From Clostridia bacterium (lineage in GTDB: Bacteria; Bacillota; Clostridia; Oscillospirales; CAG-272): a DNA stretch of 64,000 nt. The notes beneath the pieces were generated by a model. The model worked only from the letters and a program-made list of their open reading frames with translations. It was not told the DNA's origin and did not search any database. The translations under genes and the position numbers were made by a program. The DNA is taken from assembly GCA_017399305.1 (NCBI GenBank), contig JAFQDK010000031.1:1-64000 (forward strand), read 5' to 3'. Below are positions 41,601-50,493 of this stretch, one piece after another. Within the stretch, counting starts at the first letter, position 1, and each line of letters begins with the position of its first letter.

Positions 41601-42461
41601 TTATTCTTCTTTGCACTTCGGAATTCTTACCGTTATTTCAAACATGTCGCCAAGGTCTTTTTTGTGAGTTTTGGCATTTATGCCGGCGCGGTTCATAATG
41701 TCCACGGCACGGTCAAGTGTGTTGTAGAAAATACGAATATCTTTTACAAGCGCACTTCTGATTTTCTTTGGTTCTTTATCCGCCGAGGTTTCGTCCACTA
41801 ATTTTGACACAAATCCCTCAGTATCAGCCACATTGTAGCCTCGCTCGATTATTGTTTCTAGCGTGGCTTTTCTCATTTTCAAATCGCTGATGCGAAGAAG
41901 TGCTCGTGCATGGCGCTCGGTAAGGTGCTTTTCAATAATCATCTTTTGCTCAAATTCATCAAATCGTAAAAGGCGTAACTTGTTTGCTACATACGATTGA
42001 CTTGACGATAGCTTTGCCGCAACTTCTTCTTGCGTCAAACCGTAGAGGTTTATTAAGGCCGCTATTGCCGAGGCCTCTTCAAAGATGTTGAGGTCTTCGC
42101 GTTGCAGATTTTCTATTATTGCAAGCTCGGCACTTTTTAAGCTGTCGGCTTCAATGATAATGCAGGGCACTTCCGAAAGACCAAGTAATTTCGCCGCGCG
42201 AAGTCTTCGTTCGCCGGAGATAAGCTCATATATGCCGTTGAAGCTTTCTATATCTTCTTCGCTGACCGGCTTTCGAACGCAAAGAGGTTGCAATATCCCG
42301 TGAATACGGATGCTGTCTGCCAAACGCAATGTTTCATTAGAGTCAAAATACTTTCTCGGTTGCGCCGGATTTGGCAGTATGCGGCAGACAGGAATTTTAT
42401 GTACTCTGTCAAGTGAGTCATTTTTATTTAACTTTGGTAAAACGGTTTGTAGAATATTCAT
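41601..42461 (-). CDS. noc: ParB-family nucleoid occlusion protein Noc
   Basis: Encodes 286 residues; ATG at 42461 with AAAGGAAG upstream. ParB N-terminal domain with ILPNPAQPRKYF, HGILQPLCVR and the CTP-binding ERR motif (GERRLRAAKL), then ENLQREDLN, and an HTH (LTQEEVAAKLSSSQSYVANKLRLL). The ANKLRLL form and the position after mnmG-rsmG are those of Noc rather than Spo0J. Noc binds NBS sites with CTP and keeps the division machinery off the nucleoid. The N-terminus (MNILQTVLPKL) could be the membrane-binding amphipathic peptide. soj and spo0J, which usually follow, are absent; the next genes are the hairpin train and a flavodoxin gene on the other strand. Confidence 0.85.
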   Translation of the reverse strand: MNILQTVLPKLNKNDSLDRVHKIPVCRILPNPAQPRKYFDSNETLRLADSIRIHGILQPLCVRKPVSEEDIESFNGIYELISGERRLRAAKLLGLSEVPCIIIEADSLKSAELAIIENLQREDLNIFEEASAIAALINLYGLTQEEVAAKLSSSQSYVANKLRLLRFDEFEQKMIIEKHLTERHARALLRISDLKMRKATLETIIERGYNVADTEGFVSKLVDETSADKEPKKIRSALVKDIRIFYNTLDRAVDIMNRAGINAKTHKKDLGDMFEITVRIPKCKEE

Positions 42462-42609
42462 TTTTTCTTCCTTTCTTTTGAGTCGTGGTTATATCCTACA
42501 ACTTTCAAGATGGAAATAAAAAGGAAAATTCGGATGTCCTTTTCCTTGGTGAATTGTTGAAAAAACGGCAAAGGACGCCGCAAATGCGGCATTTGCCTTG
42601 AAAAATAGA

Positions 42610-42637
42610 AAAAAGCCGCTGTTTAAAGCGGCTTTTT
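42610..42637 (-). terminator. Terminator overlapping the end of rsmG
   Basis: AAAAAGCCGCT / AGCGGCTTTTT on either side of a loop that contains the rsmG stop codon (42623-42625); the last codons (KKPL) are part of the stem. A second stem (GCCGCAAATGCGGC, around 42579-42592) follows in the gap before noc, so noc may need its own promoter. Confidence 0.8.
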
Positions 42638-43381
42638 CTTGATTTGTGAGTTATTTCTTGGATAAGTTTTTTCGGTTGGAGCGCATTTTTTGATTCCTGC
42701 AATGAAGCGCGACTGAGGTTCGCCATCGTTTTTTGTGTCGGTGAGGAAAAATTCATTGGAAAATAGCACTTCGGCACGAAGAGTGGAGAATGCATTTTTC
42801 GCCTCTTCCATTTCCTCTGCGCCGCTTTTTGCCTTCATCGGCAAAAATACGCCGCCGACCTTTAAAAGCGGTATGCAATACTCAGCCAAAATATTAAGAC
42901 GGGCAACGGCACGCGCCGTCGCATAGTCGTATTTTCCGCGCATTTCGCCTGCGGCGGCATCTTCAGCACGAGCAGTGACGGCAGTCAGGTTTGAAAGTCC
43001 AAGCTTTTTTGCACATTCGCGTACATAGACAATTCGTTTGTCAGTGGAATCAATGGCAGTGACATTTACATCCGCTCTCGCAATTGCAAGCGGCAGTGAT
43101 GGAAAGCCTGCACCGCAACCTACATCAATTACAGTTTTGCCGCCTTCGATATACTCGGATACTTTCAAGCTGTCGGCATAGTGCTTGAGTATTACCTCAC
43201 TCGGCTCTGTTATTGCGGTGAGATTCATCACTGCATTTTGTGCGAGCATATATTCTGTCAGTGAAAAGAATTTGTCGATGAGCTCATCGTTTATAAATTC
43301 ATCAAGTGCGTTTCCACTAAATATGCGGCGGTATTCTGCAGCGAATTCTTCTTTATTTAATATTATTTCAGTTTTATTCAT
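42623..43381 (-). CDS. rsmG: 16S rRNA (guanine-527-N7)-methyltransferase
   Basis: Encodes 252 residues. SAM-binding motif [15 protein letters not shown] and the family sequence [20 protein letters not shown] near the N-terminus, [21 protein letters not shown] in the middle. It methylates N7 of G527 in 16S rRNA. The start overlaps the end of mnmG by 8 bases, the typical gidA-gidB coupling. The end of the coding region is built into a terminator hairpin. Confidence 0.95.
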   Translation of the reverse strand: MNKTEIILNKEEFAAEYRRIFSGNALDEFINDELIDKFFSLTEYMLAQNAVMNLTAITEPSEVILKHYADSLKVSEYIEGGKTVIDVGCGAGFPSLPLAIARADVNVTAIDSTDKRIVYVRECAKKLGLSNLTAVTARAEDAAAGEMRGKYDYATARAVARLNILAEYCIPLLKVGGVFLPMKAKSGAEEMEEAKNAFSTLRAEVLFSNEFFLTDTKNDGEPQSRFIAGIKKCAPTEKTYPRNNSQIKKKPL

Positions 43382-45260
43382 GTTTTTCTCCAGAAAGTCT
43401 TATCAGCAGTACCGAAATGTCGGCAGGATTTACTCCTGAGATTCGCATTGCCTGACCGATAGAAAGGGGGCGTATTTTCTGTAGCTTTTGTCTTGCCTCG
43501 ATACGAAGTCCGCCTATCTTATCATAGTCAATGTCGGCAGGAATAAGTTTTTCTTCAAGCTTTGCAAGCTTTTGAACCTCGGAAAGTTCACGGCGGATGT
43601 AGCCCTCGTATTTAATGCGTATCTCGGCACTCTTTGCAACTGCACGTGAGAGTACAGGACGCTTTTCGTCAACCGATGCAAGTATTTCATACGAAAGCTC
43701 AGGACGGCGAAGCAAATCGGCAAGTTTAACACCGTTTGTGATCTCGGTAGAACCATGCTCGCGCAGAAGGGCGTTCAGCTTTTCACTCGGCCCTAAATTA
43801 GTGGAGTTTATGCGGTCAATTTCGGCTTGAATTTGTTTTTGCTTTTCGAGAAAAGCGGCATACCGTTCATCTGATACAAGACCAACTCTGTGACCGAAAG
43901 GAGTAAGGCGCTCGTCAGCGTTGTCCTGACGTAAGATCAGACGGTATTCGCTTCGCGAGGTCATAATGCGGTATGGCTCGTTTGTTCCCTTGGTCACAAG
44001 GTCGTCGATAAGCGTGCCGATATATGAGCTTGCACGTGTGAGCACAAGCGGTTCTTTGCCAAGCAGCTTCATTGCCGCGTTGATGCCTGCGACAAGACCT
44101 TGCGCTGCGGCTTCTTCATATCCGCTTGTGCCGTTGAACTGACCTGCGCCGTAAAGCCCCGAAATGTTTTTAAATTCCAGTGTGGGGTACAGCTCGGTGG
44201 GGTCAACACAGTCGTATTCTATCGCATATGCATAGCGCATGATTTCGGCTTTTTCAAAGCCCTCAAGTGAGCGAAGCATCTGATACTGCACATCTGTCGG
44301 TAGAGATGTCGAAAAGCCTTGAATATACATTTCTTCGGTGTTTTCGCCCATCGGTTCAACAAAAAGCTGATGACGCTCCTTGTCGGCAAAGCGTGTGAGC
44401 TTGTCCTCAATTGACGGGCAATAACGCGGGCCGGTGCCGTGGATCTTGCCGGAGTACATTGCACTGCGCGTAATGTTGGACTTTATGATATCATGCGTAT
44501 TCTGGTTGGTGTATACGATATGGCATGGAATCTGCTCAATACCGTCAAAAAGATGTTCGTCTGTTTCAACAGAGTAGGGGGTTATTTCGTCTTCCCCGGG
44601 CTGAACCTCAAGGCGTGAAAGATCTATGGTGGCGCGCTTTACTCTCGCAGGCGTTCCTGTTTTAAAACGCATAAGTGTGACACCCTTTTCACGGAGTGAA
44701 GCGGAAAGCCCTTTAGCACCCATAAGCCCGTCGGGGCCGCTTGCATATGATATGTCGCCAACAAAAATTTCACTTTCAAGGTAAGTTCCTGTGCAGATTA
44801 TAGCTGCATCGACTTCCCATTTTTCACCAAGTGAAGTGATAAGTGCGGATATTTTTTGTTTACCGTCTGTTTCCACGGTTTCCACTTTGACGATCTCACT
44901 TTGTATCAATCGTAGGCGGTCTGTGGTTTCAAGCGTGTGCTTCATTATTGCGCGATATTTTGCGCGGTCTGCCTGTATGCGCTTTGAATGTACCGCGGCA
45001 CCTTTGCCGAGATTCAGTGTTCGGCTTTGAAGGGTTACTTTGTCAGCGGCTTTACCCATTTCACCGCCGAGCGCATCTATCTCGAAAACAAGATGCCCCT
45101 TGCCTGTACCGCCGATAGACGGATTGCAGGGGAGGTTTGCCACAGAGTCAAGATTAATAGTGAAAAGCACAGTGTCAAGACCAAGTCTTGCACAAGCAAG
45201 CGCAGCTTCAATGCCTGCGTGTCCGGCGCCGATAACGCCAACCTGTGTCTTGTGTATCAT
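43374..45260 (-). CDS. mnmG: tRNA uridine-5-carboxymethylaminomethyl modification enzyme MnmG (GidA)
   Basis: Encodes 628 residues; ATG at 45260 with AAGGAGG upstream. FAD-binding [13 protein letters not shown] at the N-terminus, [27 protein letters not shown] and [20 protein letters not shown], all hallmarks of MnmG. With MnmE it forms the cmnm5U modification at wobble U34 of tRNAs. Length is as expected. Second-last gene of the near-origin cluster (YycJ-like, rlmH, mnmG, rsmG, noc); mnmE is not in the window. Confidence 0.97.
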   Translation of the reverse strand: MIHKTQVGVIGAGHAGIEAALACARLGLDTVLFTINLDSVANLPCNPSIGGTGKGHLVFEIDALGGEMGKAADKVTLQSRTLNLGKGAAVHSKRIQADRAKYRAIMKHTLETTDRLRLIQSEIVKVETVETDGKQKISALITSLGEKWEVDAAIICTGTYLESEIFVGDISYASGPDGLMGAKGLSASLREKGVTLMRFKTGTPARVKRATIDLSRLEVQPGEDEITPYSVETDEHLFDGIEQIPCHIVYTNQNTHDIIKSNITRSAMYSGKIHGTGPRYCPSIEDKLTRFADKERHQLFVEPMGENTEEMYIQGFSTSLPTDVQYQMLRSLEGFEKAEIMRYAYAIEYDCVDPTELYPTLEFKNISGLYGAGQFNGTSGYEEAAAQGLVAGINAAMKLLGKEPLVLTRASSYIGTLIDDLVTKGTNEPYRIMTSRSEYRLILRQDNADERLTPFGHRVGLVSDERYAAFLEKQKQIQAEIDRINSTNLGPSEKLNALLREHGSTEITNGVKLADLLRRPELSYEILASVDEKRPVLSRAVAKSAEIRIKYEGYIRRELSEVQKLAKLEEKLIPADIDYDKIGGLRIEARQKLQKIRPLSIGQAMRISGVNPADISVLLIRLSGEKHE

Positions 45261-45312
45261 GTGGTTTCCTCCTTAAAGTAAATAATTATAATAAGTTTCG
45301 TTTTAAAGTGAT

Positions 45313-45789
45313 TTATTTGTGATATTTACCGCCGTTTGCAATAGAAAGCGCGCGATAAATCGCTTCGGTTAAGATTACTCTCATCAGTCTGTGCGGAAAT
45401 GTCAGCGCCGATACTGAGAGTCTGTAGTCGCACGCTGCTTTTACCTTAGGCGAAAGCCCGTGGCTTGAGCCGATGATAAAACATATCTCTCCCTGAGTGT
45501 CCTTTGCGGCGGTGACAAGCTCTGCAAGTTTTTCACTTGAGAGCGACTTGCCCTCAACACAGAGTGCAATCTTGTATGCGCGCTGCGGTATGGCATCGAG
45601 AATGGCTTTGCCTTCTTTTTCAAGAGCTGCGGCAATGTCGCCATCACGTAAGTTATCAAGGTTTTCTTCTTTCAGATTTATATCGCGTATTTCTGCGTAT
45701 GCAGAAATACGTTTTTCGTATTCTCTTATAGCCTCGGCAAAGTATTTTTCTTTCATCGAGCCTACGGAAATGATTGTTATTTTGAACAT
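45313..45789 (-). CDS. rlmH: 23S rRNA (pseudouridine-1915-N3)-methyltransferase RlmH
   Basis: Encodes 158 residues. SPOUT-class knot motifs: FIIGSSHGLSPKV (SAM loop) and the invariant C-terminus SALTFPHRLMRVILTEAIYRA...GKYHK. It methylates pseudouridine 1915 in helix 69 of 23S rRNA in the assembled ribosome. One base separates its start from the stop of the upstream YycJ-like gene, so the two are coupled. mnmG follows 52 bases later. Confidence 0.95.
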   Translation of the reverse strand: MFKITIISVGSMKEKYFAEAIREYEKRISAYAEIRDINLKEENLDNLRDGDIAAALEKEGKAILDAIPQRAYKIALCVEGKSLSSEKLAELVTAAKDTQGEICFIIGSSHGLSPKVKAACDYRLSVSALTFPHRLMRVILTEAIYRALSIANGGKYHK

Positions 45790-45790
45790 T

Positions 45791-46558
45791 TTATATCAAC
45801 CTCGTCGGTTCGCTTTCTCTTGCAATGCATACATTACAGTCGCCGCAAACGCATTTTGCACACTCAAGTGCTACATCCGGCGCATTATTCTCTGCCGAGA
45901 GGTGGGCAAGCATAATGTCCTTTGCACCGCTTGCGATAAGCTCCGGGATAAATGATGCGCAATCCGTGTTTGAAAGGTGCCCACGCGGAGAGCCTATACG
46001 CATTTTTAGCCAGGCTGGGTATGGACCGCTTTTGAGCATGCCCATATCGTGATTTGATTCAATTACCACTGCCGAAGAACCAAGCAGGTTTTCACGAATT
46101 TCGGATGTGATATGTCCGATATCGGTGGCATAGCCGATTTTATCACCGTTTGGAAGACTTATTGTGTATCCCACGCTCATGTCGCTGTCGTGCGGAGTGG
46201 GGAAAGAGCGCACCGTAATTCCTCCAATTTGTTCTTCAAACAGTGGAGAATGGCACACAATATTATTCTTTACATACGAAGTGGTGGCAAGTACCTTCTT
46301 TGCCGAATCCTCGGTAATATGTATCGGTATGCGATATTTTTTAGATAGCATTTCAAGTGCGCTTACATGGTCGGAGTGTTCATGCGTAATAAAGATAGCT
46401 TTAATACGGTCAAGGTCACCGCCGATACTACCAAGTGCACTTGTCAATGCGCGCAGGCTGCGTCCTGCATCAATAAGAATCTCATCAGCGCCGACACGGA
46501 TATATGTGCAGTTGCCCTTTGAACCTGAATAAAGCGATATAAGCGATACGTTTTCCAT
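45791..46558 (-). CDS. Metallo-beta-lactamase-fold hydrolase (YycJ/WalJ-like)
   Basis: Encodes 255 residues from the ATG at 46558 (AAAGGAG upstream). The MBL zinc motif THEHSDH, then ESNHDMGML and HLS.ENN near the C-terminus, and the N-terminal YSGSKGNCTYI are the features of the YycJ/WalJ family. In Bacillus the protein is linked to the WalKR locus and to DNA replication/cell-wall coordination; it is probably a 5'-3' exonuclease. WalKR is not in this window. First gene of the cluster leading into rlmH. Confidence 0.88.
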   Translation of the reverse strand: MENVSLISLYSGSKGNCTYIRVGADEILIDAGRSLRALTSALGSIGGDLDRIKAIFITHEHSDHVSALEMLSKKYRIPIHITEDSAKKVLATTSYVKNNIVCHSPLFEEQIGGITVRSFPTPHDSDMSVGYTISLPNGDKIGYATDIGHITSEIRENLLGSSAVVIESNHDMGMLKSGPYPAWLKMRIGSPRGHLSNTDCASFIPELIASGAKDIMLAHLSAENNAPDVALECAKCVCGDCNVCIARESEPTRLI

Positions 46559-46710
46559 GCGGCACTCCTTTCTCAAAAAAAATCCTACGGATTTTCGCAG
46601 GATACTTAGTCTTTATATATTATATCGCTTGAAGTCGAATATTGCAAGTGCTAAGATTAAATTGTAGTTTGCCCATGAAATCACTTTATGTAAAAATTTG
46701 TCGGGTATAG

Positions 46711-46739
46711 TTGACCTTTTGTGCTTTTTGTGTTACCAT
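46711..46739 (+). promoter_or_regulatory. Promoter of the Ltp-like lipoprotein gene
   Basis: TTGACC (46711-46716) and TACCAT (46734-46739) with 17-bp spacing, 47 bases before the start codon. The -10 sequence equals that of the XRE-linked promoter at 33129. Confidence 0.7.
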
Positions 46740-46785
46740 ACAGTAAGCGGGAGTCCGCTAATTTATTCTATCGGAGGAATTTATA

Positions 46786-47613
46786 ATGTCAAAGAAGATA
46801 ATCAGCAGTATAATGCTTGCAGTCCTTATGGTTGTTGTATCTGTTTTTGCAACATCTTGCGAGGACGTTACAGATGGCACAGGTGTTTCTACAAATGTAG
46901 CTTCAGATAATCAGGTAAGCAATTCTGAAATTGAGAGCACCTTTGCAGATGTGACCGTTGCCGAAGAAGTTGAAGTGGTTACAACCGCTAAAAAAGATAA
47001 CATGACTCTCGGTCAGAAGAATGCACTTGCTTCTGCAAAGAATTATCTTTCATTCACCGCTTTTTCATATGAGGGATTGATAGAGCAGCTTGAATTTGAA
47101 GATTATTCACACGAGGATGCTGTGTTTGCGGCAGATAATTGTGGAGCGGATTGGAATGAGCAGGCGGCAAAGAGCGCAAAGAGCTATCTGTCATTTTCTT
47201 CATTTTCACGTCAGTCTTTGATAGATCAGCTTGAGTTTGAAGGATTTACTCATGAGCAAGCTGTGTACGGTGCAGAAGCTAACGGTTATTCCGAATCTGC
47301 ATCGGGAACGCAATCAGGCGGCATGACGATCGGACAAAAGAATGCACTTGAGTCGGCAAAAGATTATTTGGCATTCACTGCTTTTTCATATGAGGGATTG
47401 ATAGAGCAGCTTGAGTTTGAAGATTATTCACACGAGGATGCTGTATTTGCGGCAGACAATTGTGGAGCGGATTGGAATGAGCAGGCGGCAAAGAGCGCAA
47501 AGGACTATCTGTCATTTTCTTCATTTTCACGTCAGTCTTTGATAGAACAGCTTGAGTTTGAAGGATTCACTCATGCACAAGCGGTTTACGGCGTAGAGGC
47601 TAACGGATATTAA
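46786..47613 (+). CDS. Ltp-family surface lipoprotein with four helical repeats
   Basis: Encodes 275 residues; ATG at 46786 after CGGAGGA. Residues 1-25 are a lipoprotein signal (FATSC, Cys25), followed by an acidic linker to ~70. Then come four ~47-residue repeats (73-120, 121-168, 180-227, 228-275) with the pattern ...A..YL.F..FS...LI.QLEFE.. ..A..A, the host-cell surface-exposed lipoprotein (Ltp) domain. The founder, Ltp of Streptococcus thermophilus phage TP-J34, blocks DNA injection by related phages. The four repeats arise from a duplication of a two-repeat block (73-168 copied to 180-275). Monocistronic, with its own promoter and terminator. An anti-phage role is likely but not shown; many chromosomal homologues have no known task. 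Confidence 0.85.
   Translation: MSKKIISSIMLAVLMVVVSVFATSCEDVTDGTGVSTNVASDNQVSNSEIESTFADVTVAEEVEVVTTAKKDNMTLGQKNALASAKNYLSFTAFSYEGLIEQLEFEDYSHEDAVFAADNCGADWNEQAAKSAKSYLSFSSFSRQSLIDQLEFEGFTHEQAVYGAEANGYSESASGTQSGGMTIGQKNALESAKDYLAFTAFSYEGLIEQLEFEDYSHEDAVFAADNCGADWNEQAAKSAKDYLSFSSFSRQSLIEQLEFEGFTHAQAVYGVEANGY
47002..47289 (+). repeat. Internal duplication, copy 1 (288 bp)
   Basis: Encodes repeats 1-2 of the Ltp-like protein. Nearly identical in DNA to 47323-47610, with long exact runs such as that around the EQAAKSAK codons, so the duplication is recent or kept alike by gene conversion. Confidence 0.85.
47323..47610 (+). repeat. Internal duplication, copy 2 (288 bp)
   Basis: Second copy of the two-repeat block of the Ltp-like gene, ending at the stop codon. 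A 33-base linker coding for SGTQSGG-type residues separates the copies. Confidence 0.85.
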
Positions 47614-47617
47614 GATA

Positions 47618-47648
47618 AAAACGGTATGGAAACTCCATACCGTTTTTT
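47618..47648 (+). terminator. Terminator of the Ltp-like gene
   Basis: AAAACGGTATGGA-AAC-TCCATACCGTTTT, a perfect 13-bp stem followed by TT. Confidence 0.9.
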
Positions 47649-47681
47649 ATTGAAATCTGCATATAATAAATACGACAAATA

Positions 47682-47710
47682 TTGCATTTCTATTCATTTT
47701 GTGATATTAT
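47682..47710 (+). promoter_or_regulatory. Promoter of the esterase/esterase/ATP-grasp operon
   Basis: TTGCAT (47682-47687) and TATTAT (47705-47710) with 17-bp spacing, 30 bases before the first start codon. Confidence 0.65.
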
Positions 47711-47739
47711 ATATTAATATTTATTATAAGGAAATATTT

Positions 47740-48507
47740 ATGATAATCAAATGGCAACTTAATTATCCTTGCTTTACAGGTGATGAGCCTCGTAATGCAT
47801 ATGTATATTTACCCGCCGAGGCTCGAAAGAGAAACGGCAAGCGCTTTCCTGTACTCTATATGTTTGACGGACATAACGTCTTTTTTGATTATGATGCGAC
47901 ATACGGCAAATGCTGGGGTATGAAGGAGTATATGGATAAAACCAGAACTCCCATGATAATTGCGGCAGTAGAATGTAACCATTCTCCTTCGGGCGGCAGA
48001 CTTTCTGAGTATTCTCCGTTCAGCTTTAAAAATGCAACGCTTGGCAATGTGGTCGGGCGCGGAAAAGAAACGATGGAGTGGTTGATAAATGTGTTCAAGC
48101 CTGAAATAGACCGCCGTTTTCCGACTCTGCCTGACAGAGAGCATACATTTATCGGTGGCAGTTCGATGGGTGGACTGATGAGCCTTTACGGTGTGCTTGA
48201 ATACAATCATATTTTTTCTAAAGCGGCGGCACTTTCGCCATCTGTATGGGTGGCAACTAAAAAACTTGAGTCGCTTATCATCGGCGCGCATGTATCTCCC
48301 GATACCGAAGTATATATGGACTATGGCGCTGAGGAAATATGCAATCACAAAAACATGTTAGGATGCCTTAATAAAGTGGCATCAATGCTTTTTGAAAAAG
48401 AGATAATTCTCACTTTCCGTACTGTTCCCGGTGGCACACACAGTGAGGCAAGCTGGGAAAGACAGATACCTTTCTTTATGAATACATTATTATACAAGGA
48501 AAAATAA
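47740..48507 (+). CDS. Alpha/beta-hydrolase esterase (esterase D / IroE-like)
   Basis: Encodes 255 residues from the ATG at 47740 (AAGGAAA upstream); an open frame reaching 47626 runs through the promoter and is not used. It has the putative-esterase (PF00756-type) pattern: VLYMFDGHNVF near the N-terminus, nucleophile elbow GGSSMGG (Ser142), acidic DYGAEE and the catalytic His in GGTHSE. No signal peptide, so it is cytoplasmic. Family members cleave siderophore esters, S-formylglutathione or acylated sugars. It is followed after 2 bases by a second esterase and then an ATP-grasp ligase; see the separate finding on this trio. Confidence 0.85.
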   Translation: MIIKWQLNYPCFTGDEPRNAYVYLPAEARKRNGKRFPVLYMFDGHNVFFDYDATYGKCWGMKEYMDKTRTPMIIAAVECNHSPSGGRLSEYSPFSFKNATLGNVVGRGKETMEWLINVFKPEIDRRFPTLPDREHTFIGGSSMGGLMSLYGVLEYNHIFSKAAALSPSVWVATKKLESLIIGAHVSPDTEVYMDYGAEEICNHKNMLGCLNKVASMLFEKEIILTFRTVPGGTHSEASWERQIPFFMNTLLYKEK

Positions 48508-48509
48508 AA

Positions 48510-49256
48510 ATGGAAACACAGTATATCAAAACTTATTCGCACGCACTCGGACGGGATATGGAGTGCAAGGTTTACGGTCACGGTGGCAGACCGGTTCTCT
48601 TTATCCCATGTCAGGACGGAAGATTTTTCGATTTTGAAAACTTCAACATGACAGACACATGGTCACAATGGATTGAGTCCGGCGAGGTTATGGTTCTTGC
48701 AATTGACACAATTGACAAAGAAACATGGTCAGATACATTTGCACCGGCGTATGACCGTATTCGCCGCCATGAAGCATGGATAAGATACATCGTCGACGAG
48801 GCGGTGCCTATGATACAGGCGATTGCACATGAGCGCGGCAGTGCGGATACAGGTGTTATCGCGTTTGGATGCAGTCTCGGTGCAACCCATGCGGCAAACC
48901 TCTTTCTCCGCTTTCCCGATAAGTTTACAGGGCTTCTTGCGCTCAGTGGTATATATACCTCTCAGTATGGGTTTGGCGATTATATGGACGAGGTTGTTTA
49001 CCAGAATTCACCCGTACACTATATGGAAAATATGCCGTCAGATCATCCGTACGTCGGCATGTATAACAACAATCGCGGCATAATCTGCGTTGGTACAGGT
49101 GCGTGGGAGATGACCGAAACCACTCTTCGCCTAAAAGAGCTTTTTGAGCAGAAAGGCATCGGTATCTGGGTTGATGTGTGGGGCAGTGATGTTAATCATG
49201 ATTGGCCTTGGTGGCATAAGCAGGTCAGCTATTTTGTTCCGAAACTATTATACTAA
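48510..49256 (+). CDS. Second alpha/beta-hydrolase esterase
   Basis: Encodes 248 residues; the ATG at 48510 lies 2 bases after the preceding stop. Hydrolase signature: VLFIPCQDGRFFDFENF, the nucleophile elbow FGCSLGA (Ser122), and a C-terminal His in VNHDWPWW. Cytoplasmic. It is only distantly similar to the upstream esterase and has a different active-site surround (Cys before Ser). It probably acts on the same or a related ester as its neighbour. Confidence 0.83.
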   Translation: METQYIKTYSHALGRDMECKVYGHGGRPVLFIPCQDGRFFDFENFNMTDTWSQWIESGEVMVLAIDTIDKETWSDTFAPAYDRIRRHEAWIRYIVDEAVPMIQAIAHERGSADTGVIAFGCSLGATHAANLFLRFPDKFTGLLALSGIYTSQYGFGDYMDEVVYQNSPVHYMENMPSDHPYVGMYNNNRGIICVGTGAWEMTETTLRLKELFEQKGIGIWVDVWGSDVNHDWPWWHKQVSYFVPKLLY

Positions 49257-49271
49257 GAAAAGAGATATATC

Positions 49272-50465
49272 ATGAAAAACTTTATCTTTATTTCACCGAA
49301 CTTTCCGACAAACTATTGGCAGTTCTGCAAAGAACTCAAGAACAACGGTATGAATGTGCTTGGCATCGGCGATGCTCCGTTTGAAGAGCTTAAGCCCGAG
49401 CTTCAGGCAAGTCTCAACGATTACTACAAGGTTTCAAGTCTTGAGAACTATGACGAGGTTTATCGTGCAGTTGCTTTCTTCACACACAAGTATGGTCGCA
49501 TCGACTGGCTTGAATCCAACAACGAGTACTGGCTTGAGAAAGATGCCGCACTCCGTACTGACTTTAATATCCAGAGCGGTTTTCAGGTCAGCGACATGGA
49601 GCGCATTAAGCATAAGTCAAAGATGAAGCATTACTATGAAAAGGTTGGTATTCCGGTTGCAAGATACTATATGGTAAAGACTCTTGCCGGATGCCGTTCC
49701 TTTATTAAAAAAGTCGGCTTTCCTGTTGTTGTCAAGCCTGACAACGGCGTTGGTGCAGCCGCTACATACAAACTGACAAATGATGCAGAGCTCGTTGCTT
49801 TCTTTGAAAGCTATCCCAAGGATGTTCCCTATATAATGGAGGAATTCGTTAATGCTCAGGTAAACTCTTACGATGCAATTATCGACTCTGAGGGCAACCC
49901 CATTTTCGAAACAGGAAATATCACTGTTGACTCAATTATGGATATTGTAAACAACAATGATAACAGCATCTACTATATTCTCAAAGATCTGCCTGACGAT
50001 ACCCGCGAGGCGGGAAGAAAGACCGTAAAGAGCTTTGGTGTAAAGAGTCGTTTTGTTCATTTTGAGTTTTTCCGTCTTACTGAGGATCAGGAGGGGCTTG
50101 GAAAGCGCGGCGATGTTGTAGCACTTGAAGTAAATATGCGTCCTTGTGGCGGTTTTACCCCCGATATGATGAACTTTGCCAATTCCACAAATGTTTATAA
50201 GATCTGGGCAGATATGATAGCGTACAACAGCACTATGTATCCTGAGGGCGAGCATTATTACTGTGCATTTGCAGGGCGTCGTGACGGCAAGGATTTCGTA
50301 CTCAGCCACGAGGAGCTTATGGATAAGTACAATGCCAATATGAAGATGGTCGACCGCATCCCGGATGCACTTGCAGGTGCAATGGGCAACCAAATGTATG
50401 TCGCTACTTTCTCAACCAAAGAAGAGCTTGATGCATTTTATAAAGACGCTGTTTCATGTAAATAA
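49272..50465 (+). CDS. ATP-grasp domain carboxylate-amine ligase
   Basis: Encodes 397 residues; ATG at 49272 after AAAGAGA. N-terminal pre-ATP domain (~1-100), then an ATP-grasp fold: KHKSKMKHYYEKVGIPVARY, the Lys-containing FPVVVKPDNGVGAAATYK, PYIMEEFV, and the metal-binding EVNMRPCGGFTPDMMN. Such enzymes activate a carboxylate as acyl phosphate and join it to an amine or thiol. Substrate unknown; only weakly similar to the ATP-grasp protein at 30076. Last gene of the trio, followed by a strong terminator. Confidence 0.82.
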   Translation: MKNFIFISPNFPTNYWQFCKELKNNGMNVLGIGDAPFEELKPELQASLNDYYKVSSLENYDEVYRAVAFFTHKYGRIDWLESNNEYWLEKDAALRTDFNIQSGFQVSDMERIKHKSKMKHYYEKVGIPVARYYMVKTLAGCRSFIKKVGFPVVVKPDNGVGAAATYKLTNDAELVAFFESYPKDVPYIMEEFVNAQVNSYDAIIDSEGNPIFETGNITVDSIMDIVNNNDNSIYYILKDLPDDTREAGRKTVKSFGVKSRFVHFEFFRLTEDQEGLGKRGDVVALEVNMRPCGGFTPDMMNFANSTNVYKIWADMIAYNSTMYPEGEHYYCAFAGRRDGKDFVLSHEELMDKYNANMKMVDRIPDALAGAMGNQMYVATFSTKEELDAFYKDAVSCK

Positions 50466-50493
50466 AAAAATCGCCCTTTCGGACGATTTTTTT
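50464..50493. terminator. Bidirectional terminator after the ATP-grasp gene
   Basis: AAAAAAATCG(C)CC-TTTC-GG(A)CGATTTTTTT stem between converging genes. Confidence 0.85.

Noticed and set aside
42470-42622. oriC or parS cluster near noc
   Set aside because: I saw no DnaA-box cluster and no clear parS or NBS palindrome; the gap has only hairpins and AT-rich sequence.
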